Positions 1 through 10,922 are shown, counted from the first letter of the stretch. The stretch is 64,000 nucleotides of DNA from Platerodrilus igneus (GCA_036346225.1 JARFIW010001344.1:124001-188000); one strand, 5' to 3'. Program-made: numbers and translations. Notes: generated from the letters alone by a model not told the origin.

Positions 1-212
1 AGGATTTGCTACCTTCTCTGCAAGGACATCCTACCCCTGTGTCACGCAATTTTATTAAATTGTAATACTATGTACTACTAATAATACGGTCGCTTTTCTA
101 ATATGTTTTAGATTATATTAAAACCTTATGCATAAAAAGCAAATGATATTAGTCATTAAAAAAATTACACTTTTACTAATTGTTAAGAGAATAGAACGTA
201 TTTGTTATGGGT

Positions 213-242
213 TATATAAGAGACGCTGTTTTGCGCTCAGTC
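213..242 (+). promoter_or_regulatory. Possible core promoter (TATA box plus initiator)
   Basis: A TATATAAG box at 213-220 is followed by an initiator-like TCAGTC at 237-242. The initiator A lies 26 bases after the first T of the TATA box, the usual arthropod spacing. An ATG follows almost at once (247) and opens a short reading frame that begins like the one in the opposite repeat at 8515. Matches of this kind arise by chance in AT-rich DNA, so this is suggestive only. Confidence 0.35.
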
Positions 243-1365
243 GGCAATGAGTGAATCGTTAAATCTAGTCAAGTATTCGATTTCTTTATTTAAAACTAAT
301 TAGACTTTATACTAATTAAACGCGCTCGCTAATGATATACAACTTTCGCTTGGTAATTCATTTGGAAACTCGGCAAATCATAAATACCATAAATATAACG
401 TAGAAGGTATTTAATTATTTTATTAGTAAGTATCCCGTAGACAACAAGTTTGGTATTCCCTTAGTAAAAGCTTAAAGTGTCTTATTAAGTTTCCCTTGAA
501 AAGGTTTAAATTGATTTACAAAAACTAAATTGATTTTCAAGGTATTGAAAAAAATATGCAAGTAATTGGTTGTCTTTAGCGCTTTTTAGAGTTGATTTTA
601 GTTTGAAAATTCATTAGGTTTCTTAAAATTATCCTGCAGAAAATAATTAGAAATGATTTAGTTGCTTTCAAAGTTTTCATGTTATTCTTAAAATAATTGA
701 ATGATTTGCTTATTGCTGTAAATTTTAGATCACGTTATAACGTTTCTATAAATACATTAGCTACAAATTTGTATGGAGGGTTTGTGTTAAGGTGGGGGTA
801 GTCGGGAAATTACGCGTTAAAGCGTATATCTTGGGTGAGCAAAAAGGATTTCAAGATAGAGTTAAAATTAAATAAACAAAAACGAGTTAAAATTAAATAT
901 ACAAAAAATTTAAAGGTACGAGGCGGCTATAACAGGGTGTAACTTTGCAAGGAGCGGCCTTATTTAAAATCTATTTACAGATTTAGGCTTTCTAGAAAAA
1001 TCTAATATTAATTGATACCAAACAAGATACATTTATCTTAAAAAAAACAAAAATAATCTTTCATGTGTTCGTTAAAGGGTATGTGTGTAAAACGCTAAGG
1101 GGTGGTCCGATTTTAAATCTGTTTACAGATTCGGATTTTGCGTAAAATTCTAAACTAATTTGATTTATCGCATGGCTAAAAAATTTATAAGGACGGTTAG
1201 AAATCGCTGCTGGTGGAAAATCTTAAAATGAGGGTAGCTCCCTGGGGGATGAAGCTATCTAGAAAATTCCTAGAAATTCGGTAGCTGAGAAAAATCTAAT
1301 ATTAATTGACACCAAGCAAGATATATTTATCTCGAAAGATGAGCTAGGAAGGCGGGAGGAAATGA
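237..1365. repeat. Left arm of a diverged inverted repeat bounding virus-like element 1
   Basis: Blocks of this segment match the reverse complement of about 7430-8515. Clear examples are the stretch around 405-475 against 8285-8345 (shared ISKY-DNK reading frame) and 1090-1345 against 7430-7690. Similarity is patchy, with strong blocks separated by unrelated sequence, so the arms are old or were rearranged. The left arm also holds an internal partial duplicate: 930-1045 repeats parts of 1090-1340. A block near 612-650 reappears near 1398-1432. Long terminal inverted repeats are known for Polinton-type elements; calling this one is inference. Confidence 0.6.
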
Positions 1366-1400
1366 GTGAGGAAATTTCTAAACCTAGTCTATGCGTTTAT
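1090..1400 (+). pseudogene. Decayed copy of an unrecognised small protein (partner of 7397-7624)
   Basis: Read on the plus strand with stops and shifts, this matches the 75-residue minus-strand frame at 7397-7624. The best conserved part is an ILIDTKQD-FISKD motif near 1297-1345. The motif looks like an EF-hand loop (D at position 1, D at 5, I at 8, and E at 12 in this copy), but the usual acidic residue at position 3 is K and the glycine at position 6 is missing. I do not recognise the family. The copy is interrupted by several stops and is not functional. Confidence 0.35.
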
Positions 1401-1579
1401 TAGGTTTCTTAAAATTATTCCGCAGAAAACTTTCGAAGGGTGGTTTGATTTAAACAATTCAAACGAGGTTAGATTGCCCGAGAAATTCTTGATCAAACTT
1501 ATGTATCATACTTTAAGAAAAAACGTCCCTAGTGGTGGATCCCATAAGGTGGATCTACGTAAGAAAAAATGATAACATC

Positions 1580-1795
1580 ATTAATGGTTTTTCCCATTAA
1601 AAAGCGATTAGCGTTAATGAGTTTCCCATTAAAAACCGATTAGCGTTAATGAGTTTCCCATTAAAAAGCGATTAGTACTAATGAGTTTTCCCATTAAAAA
1701 GCGATTAGTGCTAATGAGTTTTCCAAATAAAAAGCGATTAGTGCTAATGGGTTTTTTAATGAGAAAACCCATTAAAAAACGATTAGCGGCGCGGT
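1580..1795. repeat. Minisatellite, units of about 30-36 bp
   Basis: At least five imperfect units contain the core CCATTAAAAAGCGATTAG followed by a variable (C/G/T)TAATGAGTT segment. Apparent reading frames through this tract on the minus strand are repeat artefacts. It lies just inside the left inverted repeat of element 1 and upstream of the ATPase pseudogene. Confidence 0.85.
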
Positions 1796-1966
1796 GGCGG
1801 TGGCGCTGCGCCAGGACGAACACCATCCTCTACTATTAATATTCAACGTTAATGGCATTCGTGTATTTTTTAATCTTTAATAATTTTAGAAGGTTTAATT
1901 AACACTGACATGACATAACACACACCATGGAATTTTACATTTGCTTAAAAATGCTTTGTTCCCGCA

Positions 1967-2715
1967 GTGTACTTTGAAACAAATCGCTTTCTGATTGGTT
2001 CTATATGTTGTTGTTGTAAATTAGTTCACATATTTTTCGAGTCCTATGTTTGCTTGGTGGCACTGTATGTGAAGAAAGAACTTAAAATTCCTATACAGAA
2101 CTTTGACGAATCCTTGGTTTCCACACCTAGCAATATGGGTAAACACGGACTTTTGTACCCATCCAATATACGAGCAATATTCGCTGGCTCATCTAACTGC
2201 GGTAAAACAAATGCTCTAATATCTTTAATTTTACACAGGAATGAACTTAGATTTCAGAATGTGTATGTGTTTTCGAAAAGTCTGTATCAAACAAAATATA
2301 AATGTTAAGAAATGTATTCGAACTTATAAAAGAAATTGGTTACTATGAAAACGAAAACTACGATGATTTAATGGGACCTGGCAATACCAAGAAAGATTCA
2401 GTTATGGTGTTTGACAATATTCCTGTGAACGAACAAAGCAAGAGCCCACACTTTTTCTCCTTTGGTAGCCATAAGAGCATCGATTTCTTTTACTTATGTC
2501 AAACGTATGCCAGCGCTGTAAAGCACGGACTTAGAGATAATGCAAGCGTTATCGTATTCTGGAAACAAAATTAAACCAACCTCCGACATATATTTTTAAA
2601 TCGTATAAGCGGTGATATGTCGTATCCAAAATTTAAACAAATTTATCAGCGATGCTGGACTGGCGGTGACTCGAAACATAATTTTGTTACTATTGATATA
2701 TTCTCAGTTGAGAAA
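1967..2715 (+). pseudogene. Virus-like DNA-packaging ATPase (A32/FtsK-HerA type), broken copy
   Basis: Packaging ATPases of this family drive genome encapsidation in Polintons, adintoviruses and related DNA viruses. The sequence shows a Walker A region (AGSSNCGKTN, near 2190-2220), a Walker B strand (VMVFDNI, near 2403-2423) and a YLCQTY motif near 2491-2508. All three have counterparts in the 227-residue ATPase at 52511-53194. The C-terminal part continues past 2574 to about 2715 in the frame that starts at 2302. Lesions are a frameshift near 2300, between the Walker A half and the rest, and an in-frame TAA at 2572. The start is uncertain: the first ATG of the open frame lies upstream of the homologous part, which begins near 2070. 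The copy is clearly dead and more diverged than the palindrome copies. Confidence 0.8.
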
Positions 2716-3119
2716 GTCCCTTAATAAACCGAAGTTTCAAAATCAAGAACTGAAGAATGAAAGTGAAATAAGAGATAACAATCAAAGGGAATGAACGGCA
2801 AAGACAGAAGCAGAAGAAATAAGGGGAACCTCAGAGGAAAAAAGAGTAAGAGCATTACCCGCTAGATGTAAAGACTTTGTAAGGTATTAATGCAATAAGT
2901 AAAAAAGGGGAGATGTATAGTTAGTTGACATGTAGTAGTTGTGTCACGAAAACTAATAGATAGACACAGTTAGTGGTTCTGGTGTAAAAGTTCAGTTGTA
3001 TTGATTATGTAATTAATGTAGTTGTAAAGTTTAATTTTAATTTAACAAAGTCCTATCAGCTACACAAATATAGACAACTATTATAAAAGATTTTTGATGT
3101 CGATAGTGGGCGATCTAGG

Positions 3120-3863
3120 AAAAATTTCGACGAGTATATTAATATAGGAGAAGACACTAATGGTTAGTTCCAATCCGGAGTTTCATGACGTTAAAGATTT
3201 TATTGCAAATAAACGTAAGCTTCATCTTATGCAGAATGCTGTACGAAAAAGTTTGTGGAACACAATAACGTCTACACCTCTTCTCAACAAGAATTTAAAA
3301 GAAGCTCATTGAGCCTTTGCAAATCACAGCTTCCCCGTTACAAGAAATAGCGGAAAGGATGATAAAACCTATAAAGGAGATTAAAGTAGAAAAGAGATAA
3401 ATTAAAAAAAAAAAGTTACCAGTTGACGACGAGCCTATACGTCTTTATTATGCGGACATGTTAGTTAAAAAATCCTGGTAGTCGAGGTCTATACATCTGC
3501 TAATTTTTAAAGACAACAGCCCAGAAAATGGTGATTTCAACTTGCATGATCAGGTTGACATCAATTTTTAGAAGAAAGTTTAACGCATACGCGGTGCGAG
3601 ATTTAAATAAGTTTCCCATTAACAACAAGAAGTTTGAAAATTACGTACTAGAAAATCTAATGGAATTTCAGAAGAGTTTAAAACGATCATCGTTAAGAAA
3701 GAAGATATGATTAGGTTTACTCACTTAGTTATATACATAAATTAATCAACCGACTAAAATTATTGGTCGCATTCAACCAAGCTGGGAACACTAGCGAGAA
3801 AAACATTAACGAGATGGTGTCCATAATAGAAAAATTGAGAGAAGAAGGTGTAATACAGTAAGC
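3120..3863 (+). pseudogene. Virus-like virion-type protein, heavily broken
   Basis: This lies downstream of the ATPase remnant. Its last part (about 3765-3860) reads AFNQAGNTSEKNINEMVSII and then a short acidic tail. It aligns with the end of the virion-type protein in the palindrome arms (ASQGAGNTGHTNEITSIV, near 53944-54000). Upstream, short coding-like stretches (3160-3320 and 3530-3715) alternate with stops and may hold the small charged protein and the body of this gene. The same order, ATPase then this protein, is found in the palindrome. Similar proteins are common beside packaging ATPases in insect-integrated Polinton-like elements, but I cannot name a function. Confidence 0.55.
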
Positions 3864-3889
3864 TCAGCATATAATTACACAGTTTTACA

Positions 3890-4230
3890 ATGCCCATTGA
3901 CCGCTTCGGACGTTCAGAGCGTGAAGATGCCGATATTCGACGTAAACCTTCAGGTTGAAGATTTCGGTTACCATCTGACTGCGAAGGGTACGACATGCAA
4001 CAAAGAAGACTAGTAACTGCGTCTGATTCAAAAGGTGAAAATGGCTTGGTTAATCAGAAAAGCACTGTAGTATTCAAGTCTGGAGAAGAAACAATTAGTT
4101 TTCGTAAAAGAAGGCTAGTTGATGTAATGGCAATGTATTGACAATCAGACGTATGGAAGCCGAGATGTTGCATTGCAAGTGTCATTAAACTTATTGTATC
4201 GGTGCAAAAATGAATTTTAAAAAACAGCCC
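3890..4230 (+). pseudogene. Virus-like MP-DRFGR protein, broken copy
   Basis: The ATG at 3890 opens with MPIDRFGR, a recognisable N-terminal signature of a protein family seen next to packaging ATPases in invertebrate virus-like integrants. It is thought to be fibre or spike-like, but its role is not established. Coding-like sequence continues with shifts: a YDMQQRRLV motif near 3989-4016 and a second, similar FRKRRLVDV motif near 4100-4126. Repeated 'LxD/N-V' segments of this kind are typical of the family's N-terminal half. Stops interrupt all frames. It follows directly after the end of the preceding virion-type pseudogene, which supports one virus-derived gene cluster. Confidence 0.5.
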
Positions 4231-4369
4231 AACATCATGATCTGCTTTAAAGTTGAAACGACTTGTAACGAAACAGTTCAATTGATGAAACAAGTTTATG
4301 ACCATGGAGTAGTAGAGTCTACTAGAGGTATACGTGCTTTAAGGACGACCGTGATGACGTAAATGGTGA

Positions 4370-5190
4370 CCAACATGTTGGGCAATCGAAATTTGGGATA
4401 GCCGAAGATGCTATCAAAGTTGTGCATAAATTCATCAAAGATCGGTCAAAATTATTATTGGAATTGGTAGAAGTGCAATACAATATCTACAAACATCAAT
4501 TTATCGCATATGACCGAATATTTGGGACTCCAAAAGGCGTGTTAATTCTTTGTTCCGCACAAATTGATTAATGATTGGAAACTGAGCAGAATTCCACATT
4601 CGAAGGACATTACCGAGGAGTGAAAATAGGACTGTGCAACGTTGTGGCTTGGTGCTTCGAGTACGCTCCAGAAATACCAGAATGCAGAATGGAAGCACCC
4701 AGATAAGCATAACAAGAAAAAAGCTATTTGAAGAAGTTTGTTTGCTTCTATGATTCGAAGGAAATAATTCATAAAGAATTTGTTCAACCGGGCTAGATGG
4801 ACAATCCTGTGATTTATCTTGATATTTTGAAAAGTTTGGTACGGCGTATTTAGGTAAAATATCGTAAAGAAGGAAGTTGGAGTTTGTTGCACGATAATGC
4901 ACTATCTCGCGATCGACATTTGTGACTGATTCTTTGACCAAAGACCACATATTGACTATCAATCACTTACCCTATTCGACTGATTTAGCATTGTGTAGTT
5001 TCTACCTATTCGGAAAAATACAACTGCCGTTAAAAGGAAAAAGCTTTAAGTCTCCGTGGGGGGCATCCAAAAGGATTGCATCGACATTCTTCATGCCATC
5101 TCTACAAACAAACTCAAACACTTATTCGACTTGCTTCTTGATCGTACAAATCGCTGTATAGAGTCTCGAGGAAAATATTTTGAAAAAAAA
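4370..5190 (+). pseudogene. mariner transposase remnant
   Basis: Plus-strand reading in shifting frames gives typical mariner transposase pieces: a WKHPD block near 4690, CFYDSKEIIHKEFV near 4742, a GSWSLLHDNA block near 4874-4900 (the catalytic loop of the family, with its Asp), LTINHLPYSTDLAL near 4953-4995, and a C-terminal NRCIESRGKYF near 5150-5180. The usual D34D pattern is lost: the last Asp, in the PCDF motif, is replaced (LCSFYLFGK), and the first GDETW-type Asp is not visible. The frame is broken at least four times. It lies inside the inverted repeats of virus-like element 1. Minus-strand frames here are shadows. Confidence 0.85.
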
Positions 5191-5309
5191 AAAGTTTTCC
5201 CCAAGAAATAGATCTTTGTCCTGATTTTGAAAAAGTCACGTTTACTCTGAAATGCACCTTGCACATATCTAATATTGGCCCTTTATTAGAACTCAATTAA
5301 CATTGTTTG

Positions 5310-7045
5310 ATTCGTGACGTAAACTTTGTGACGGTCGGAAATAACTTGGGGAAATACTACTGTAAGGAATAATTATAGCAAGCTGTACTGCACACTTTTA
5401 AAAAGATTTTATTTAGAATACAATTTACAGTTAGATGTTAATACACAGAAAACTATGGGCAATAATAGATATCACAAATTCACATAACGAAGGTTTGTTA
5501 GTAAAAGTTGAGGAAAGCGTCGTCTGAGTGAAGGTGACTACACCAACATCAAACACGAGCATGAGATATAGGTCCTTATAAATTTATCTAATTAATACAA
5601 TTTATCTATCACTCCAAAAGCAATACAATTTAAATACGTAACAAGTAAAATACAACATGGATACAGACGTACAAATTATTCTTGATATTGTACAGAGGAC
5701 CTGTACATGAAGGATTTGAACAAAATTCATTTATAGCAACTTTATGCAGCAACAACACAAAGTTGAGCTTGCAATACAATTTAAACGTTTCAATAAAGTT
5801 AGTGGTGTCCAGCTTTGTGGGTTGAGGGATATTTCCAACGGCGAACTAAATACGCAGTCCTATTTTGCATAGAAGCTCATGATCAAAAAGTAAAGCTGAG
5901 TTTATGGTCTAGTGCAATAACAGTTTGATTTGTTTCCTGTAATAAACAGTAAAACACAATTATGCCGGGATGAAATTGTCTGTCTGATTGAGTAGGTTGT
6001 TCATCATTTTACAAATACCTTTGTAAAACAAAGTTTGGCTGCATTCGCTATGCAATTTCAGTTTAAGGTTTCAAGCAGTGTAATGCAATCTCTCGTGTTA
6101 GACACCCTTTAGATTATAAACTGCAAACTAGGGTCAGTTTACCGTGCCAACGAGAAGCGTAAATGTTATGTGCATAGTATATATTTCAACGTTCACATTA
6201 AAATTTGAAGTTTAGAAAATTGAAAATCATGTAAAATTTTCATAAATTCCTTCTGTTTCCGGTTGCTATTCCATTGGACATAATTTAGTGTCATGCAAAA
6301 GGAAAATGAAAACTAATTTAAAATTAATGGCCAAAGATTATACATAAAACCGATGTGATTGATTAATGGCTATTAGCGTTGGAACAACCACAGGGTTGCG
6401 GTTACTTCCCGAAATGTAATTACTTGCAGTTCCATTAGCAACCTCCTCTAATAATCGTTTATAGCAATTATCAGAACTTAAATAACATAATGCAAATATT
6501 CTCTGCACCACAAGTTTTAATTTTAACATGCAAATAATATATTTTTAAAAGCCCATCTTGACTAACATAAAAATGACTAACCAAAAACAATTCGTTTCAG
6601 GAAAAAAATGTGTGAATGCGGTGAGATTTGCGCCAATGAAAGTTGATTTTTAAATGAAATTTCAAAACGAATTTTTTATGGGAGCGCCTTTGCTCTTATT
6701 TGAACAAATATGCAGTATACAACTGCTTATGCACTTCGCAATACTATGGATATGGATAAATTGATGGGAAGGTGAAGAGTGAATAGATGCTCCCTTTCCT
6801 TAAGTTTCTGTTTTGTTCGTAGCAGGAGTTTATTTATCGTGGATGTATAGATATGCGAAGTGTGCAAACGTGTGTAAATGCACTCCATACTCATTGGTTA
6901 TTAAAATAATTTAAAGTTACATTCGGAGGACTTTGTGTTATTTGAAAATAAATAACTGCGCGTATAATACTTGTTACTCTTTTGTGTTCTTGGTAGCTGC
7001 TCTCATTGTGCTTGCTCAGCTTTTATGCATATATTGTGGGCTTTC
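5310..7045. other. AT-rich stretch without recognisable genes
   Basis: I found no conserved motif or long reading frame on either strand. It lies between the mariner remnant and the right inverted repeat of virus-like element 1, so it may be decayed element sequence. The short ORF at 6338-6529 (minus) shows nothing recognisable. Confidence 0.5.
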
Positions 7046-7196
7046 AGATTAGGGTTGCCACCTTTCTACGTTACTAGAACGAGATAATTAATAACTTTTC
7101 TACCTGTATATATTGATGTGGTAATGAGATCAAGGCCGCTGCGAGTGGGGTGGGGTGTGAGGTTTCTGAGGTGCGGACCCCCGAATTATAAATTGG

Positions 7197-7624
7197 TCAG
7201 TCGGAAAATGTTTCCGTGAGTCGGAAATTTTGCAGGAAATTTTCTGCTCGATATAAGTTGATGACTACGCTATTTTGAAATATTCGTTTAGTAAACAAAG
7301 AACTGTAGTAGATGGTTATTGGTTGAATCAGAACCACATTTCCACCAGCATCCACATTTCCACACACATCTGGACCAAATAGTTTTCTTCGACTAATCAT
7401 TTTTCATCTTTTGAGATAAATAGTTTTCTTCGTCTAACCAATGTATCTTTCGAGATAAACCTATCTTGTTTGGTATCAATTAATATTAGAATTTTCTCAG
7501 CTATTTGAATTTTTAGGAATTTTTCAGATAGCGCCATCCCCCAGAGAGCTACCCTAATTTTAAGATTTCTTACCTGTTGCGATTTCTGACCGTCCGCATT
7601 TTTTTTATCTAAGCGATACATCAA
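7197..7624 (-). CDS. Unrecognised small protein(s) in the right inverted repeat
   Basis: Two abutting minus-strand frames (7624-7397, 75 aa, and 7400-7197, 67 aa) overlap by 4 bases. They may be one broken gene. The first is lysine-rich and has a weak EF-hand-like loop (DTKQDRFISKDT), with D at positions 1 and 5 and I at 8, but K at 3 and T at 12. Its sequence is shared with the left repeat at 1090-1345, where it is riddled with stops. Conservation as an open frame in one arm suggests it was once coding. I do not recognise the family. Confidence 0.35.
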
Positions 7625-7932
7625 ATTAGTCTAAAATTTTACGCACAACCCGAATCTGCAAACAGATTTAAAATCGGACCGCGCCCTGCAAAGTTACACT
7701 TTAAAGCTCTCAAACCTCTAAATTTTTTGCTCATCTATGACATATGCTTTATCCAAACATCTTCAAAAATCAAAAACCGTGGGAATTTTAGAAATAAATC
7801 TTTTATGGCCCATAAGTGTTCAATATTTAAAACCATTTTTCAAACAATGATGCACTGTTTTTAGAATATTCAAAACCATAACTTTTTTAATTTTAAACAG
7901 TTATTAATTTTCTGGTTTAATATTTTTTTTAA

Positions 7933-8125
7933 TAACTATGCACGTCATAATTATATGCTCAAATGCTTGGAAAATACAAGTCGTTTCGAATTAATTTCTT
8001 AACGAGTATGGGCTACCTAAATTACATCTTTAACGTTTTTACTAACTATGCACGTCATAATATTTAGTCAATGCTTGGAAAATACAAGTCGTTTCCTTAA
8101 CGAGTATGGGCTACCTAAATTACAT
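7933..8125. repeat. Tandem duplication of a unit of about 90 bp
   Basis: The segments 7933-8027 and 8043-8125 both run from TAACTATGCACGTCATAAT to GGGCTACCTAAATTACAT. They differ by a few substitutions and a small deletion in the second copy, and a 15-base linker separates them. No coding content is visible. Confidence 0.9.
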
Positions 8126-8302
8126 ATGAAAGCTGTATATAATTTCTTTTCTTGGACTTTCTATTAATTAATTATGTTTGAATACAGTGCATTAGAAATT
8201 GATGAATAATTGCCGAGGATTCACACAAGGTACTCTCTAGCAACCAGCATCGAGTACGTATTTAGGGAAATACAAATTTTAAATAAACACTTTAAACCTT
8301 TA

Positions 8303-8515
8303 CTAAGGGAATACCAACTTGTTGTCTGCAGTATACTTACTAATAAAGCAATTTAATTTTAAATAACTTCTGTCATATTTTCGGAAATGGTAAGCTTGAA
8401 TATTTTCTTTGGAAACAATCGAAGATTGCCGAAGACACTCGAAGAGTGCACAAACGCGGTCACTAAACCAATTAGCATCAATATCAAGTATTCCGTACTT
8501 TCGTAGGTTGCTCAT
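8303..8515 (-). CDS. Unrecognised 70-aa protein at the outer end of the right inverted repeat
   Basis: The minus-strand frame begins with an ATG at 8515 and ends in VFP then stop at 8303. A diverged, stop-interrupted version lies on the plus strand in the left repeat. It starts at the ATG at 247 (beginning MSES) and ends near 455 with an ISKYPVDNKFGIP-like tail. The match at both ends of the frame suggests a real ancestral gene in the repeat. The protein shows no motif I recognise. Confidence 0.35.
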   Translation of the reverse strand: MSNLRKYGILDIDANWFSDRVCALFECLRQSSIVSKENIQAYHFRKYDRSYLKLNCFISKYTADNKLVFP

Positions 8516-8902
8516 TTCCTAGAACCAAATCTTCCACAATGTACAATATCCTTAAAACTATCTATGTTAATATTCTTAACTACACTTCGTAAGACCCCTT
8601 TAATCTTTTTAATCGTATCTTTCTTGCTTACAATACAGTCGGACTTAGCCTTACTACCAACAACTTTTAATACTAGACCCACATTAAATTTGTCTTTGAA
8701 TTTTCATACAAATTTTTTTGTTTACATGCGGTGTATTGTATTTATTATCTGCCGGGTACACCACTTTAAACCTAAAAATAAAAACAAGATAGTTTAATAC
8801 GTCTATTAATAATTTTTGCTAATGTTGGCAATACAAATATGTAAAAACAAACTTTATCAAGAAATATGTTTTTAATAAAATACATACATGTATTGATAAC
8901 AT

Positions 8903-9295
8903 CTATAAACCGCTGTGATAACCAAAATCTGACAAATCTGGGATAGCCAAGTCTCTAAACATTTGCGCAGGCGATTGCCTTGCAGGTGCATTTTTTAAGT
9001 ACTGGATGGGGTAACATTTAATAATTTCCAACACTGTCAAATAATTTAAATTGCTGCAATCATTAGACAGAGAAATACTGGCACGGCTCTCTTCCTCTAA
9101 TAACGTTTGAACACTTTCTTCCTTTGTCGTAATTCCACATACATTTTTTATATCATCTACAAATTTCTCGTAAAATTCTGGAAAGTTTCTACACCTCAAG
9201 TCGGCCATTTTAAAACAGATTAATTCTCGCAAATTTAATAGCTTGATACACTCGTACGGATAGCAACTATATACAGATTGTGAATCTTGTCGCAA
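8903..9295 (-). CDS. Unrecognised 130-aa ORF, head-to-head with a hAT fragment
   Basis: The minus-strand frame is open for 130 codons, long for this AT-rich, decayed setting. It has two CY/CF-containing N-terminal segments and an acidic middle. It ends in AIPDLSDFGYH then a short tail. Its start overlaps by 16 bases, divergently, the first open hAT frame at 9280. I do not recognise it. It may be a displaced piece of the same or another transposon. Confidence 0.35.
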   Translation of the reverse strand: MRQDSQSVYSCYPYECIKLLNLRELICFKMADLRCRNFPEFYEKFVDDIKNVCGITTKEESVQTLLEEESRASISLSNDCSNLNYLTVLEIIKCYPIQYLKNAPARQSPAQMFRDLAIPDLSDFGYHSGL

Positions 9296-10922
9296 GACAT
9301 AATCCCATTTTACAAAAATATATTAACTCAAACCATATGAGACCTTACCACGAATCGTATTTAAGCCATAGAGCTCAAATTGAATTTATATCAATACTTG
9401 GAGAGAAATTAAAATTAAATATTATTAATGAAATTAAAAACGCAGATTTATTTTCAATTATAGCAGATACAACACCGGATTTAAGCCATAATGATATGTT
9501 GTCAATTGTTTATCGTTATGTAAACAAAGAAGGACTGCTAATTGAGAGTTTAAACGTGGTTGAAACACAAGATAAAACTGGCCAAGAATTGGCCATGGTC
9601 ATAGTAAAATGCATACTATTGAATGGTTTATCGCCGTATGAATTGGCATTTCAGTCATACGATTATGCATCGTCTATGTCAGGTCGGTATAAAAGAGCAC
9701 TAAAATTTGTTTCTGATCTCGTAGATCACAATGTTCCTTACATCCCATGCCAAGCGCACCGGATGAACACATTTATGCAACACTGTTGCAAGGCAAGTCC
9801 CATATTATCTAACCTGTTTGACTTATAGAAAACTTATATGTATTTTTTACTTCAAATACCAAAAGATTTTTGTACTTAGGCAAAGAGCTGGCAAATGTAG
9901 TATGTGCTCCTCATTTACGAAATTTGTCAAAAACCAGATGGACTGCTAGAGCAAAATCTGTAAATGCGGTTCATGCATCGTTTGAAGCTATCATTTCTGT
10001 GTTAAATATTTTTCCTAACTCTTCTAATTTTAATACAAATACAAAAACTCTTGCTTTCGGAATTGAAAAACGACTGCTCTCTTTTGATACTATAATTTCT
10101 TTATAAAAAATATAATGAACAAAACCAAGATTCCTACAAAATTACTAGAGAGTGAAAATTTGAATATTGTCGATGCGATAGAGTTAATAGCAGCTACTGC
10201 AAATATAATGGAAAAAATCAATTTAAGCGAAAGAGAAATGAACAACTTTATTGATGCTTCATTACAAATATCAAAAACATTTAACGTCGACGCAGTATTG
10301 GAATTTAAAAAACACCACAGAAGACGCTTGGTCCCAAAACGATTTGATGATGCTGCTGAAAATCAAATTGAAGCTGACTTATATTCTTTTTATAGAAATA
10401 AGAAAATAGTTTAATACCGTTTTAGACATGTTAATAACTCTAATGCGTGACAATATAAAAGTAACGATTGAAACAATAAAACTGTTCTTCGAAAATATTT
10501 ATAAACATATTAATAAGAACGGTAGATAGTGTTGTGTGTATATCAAATTTGCTTCCCGTTTGTAAGCCAGATCCTACATCACTACATATGGAGTTCGAAA
10601 TTTTGTAAACTATTGTGAAAAAAGTGATTATTCATTAGCTGAGTTAGCTTCCATGGCGCATAAGTTACAGAATGTTTTAAAACTAGTAAGTAAAACTTAT
10701 TGTTTTGCTTTAGCAGCACCCGTCACGGTTTCATCAAATGAAAGAAGTTTTAGTAAACTAAAATTAGTAAAAAATTATTTGCGGTCGACCATGGCTGACG
10801 ATCGCTTAGAAATGCTGATGCTTCTTTTATGCGAAAAAGACATTACTGACAAAATAGATTTACAAGCTGTGCTTAGTAAATGGGCAAAAATGAAAATAAG
10901 ACGTTCCAAAGTAGTAGTGTGA
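9286..10922 (+). pseudogene. hAT transposase (ZMYM/DUF4371-like), broken into pieces
   Basis: hAT transposases carry a BED-type finger, an RNase-H-like DDE core and a C-terminal dimerisation region. Here the core begins near 9290. It shows ADTTPDLSHNDMLSIVYRYV (first catalytic region, near 9466-9525), a CQAHRMNTF motif near 9750-9776, and LSKTRWTARAKS near 9924-9960. The C-terminal dimerisation block has the diagnostic SSNERSFSKLKLVK motif near 10732-10773. Four open pieces (9280-9828, 9870-10106, 10115-10414, 10653-10922) are separated by stops or shifts, and the N-terminal finger is absent. No terminal inverted repeats or target duplication were identified. Confidence 0.85.

Larger units (their letters stand above)
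7430..8515. repeat. Right arm of the diverged inverted repeat bounding virus-like element 1
   Basis: This is the partner of about 237-1365 in reverse complement. The best blocks are 7430-7690 and 8285-8345. The middle part (about 7740-8280) has no clear match in the left arm and contains its own tandem duplication. The arms enclose the ATPase, virion-type and MP-DRFGR pseudogenes and a mariner remnant, giving an element of about 8.3 kb. Confidence 0.55.

Noticed and set aside
1580..1795. CRISPR-like array
   Set aside because: The units are adjoining imperfect minisatellite repeats without unique spacers, in eukaryotic DNA without cas genes.
1629..1826. Minus-strand repeat protein (NRFLMGKLIST repeats)
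   Set aside because: Translation of the minisatellite at 1580-1795; no sign of selection as protein.
4501..4962. Minus-strand ORFs of 153 and 116 codons
   Set aside because: They lie antisense to the mariner transposase remnant, whose plus-strand motifs (LHDNA, KEFV) are clear. The minus-strand frames are shadows.
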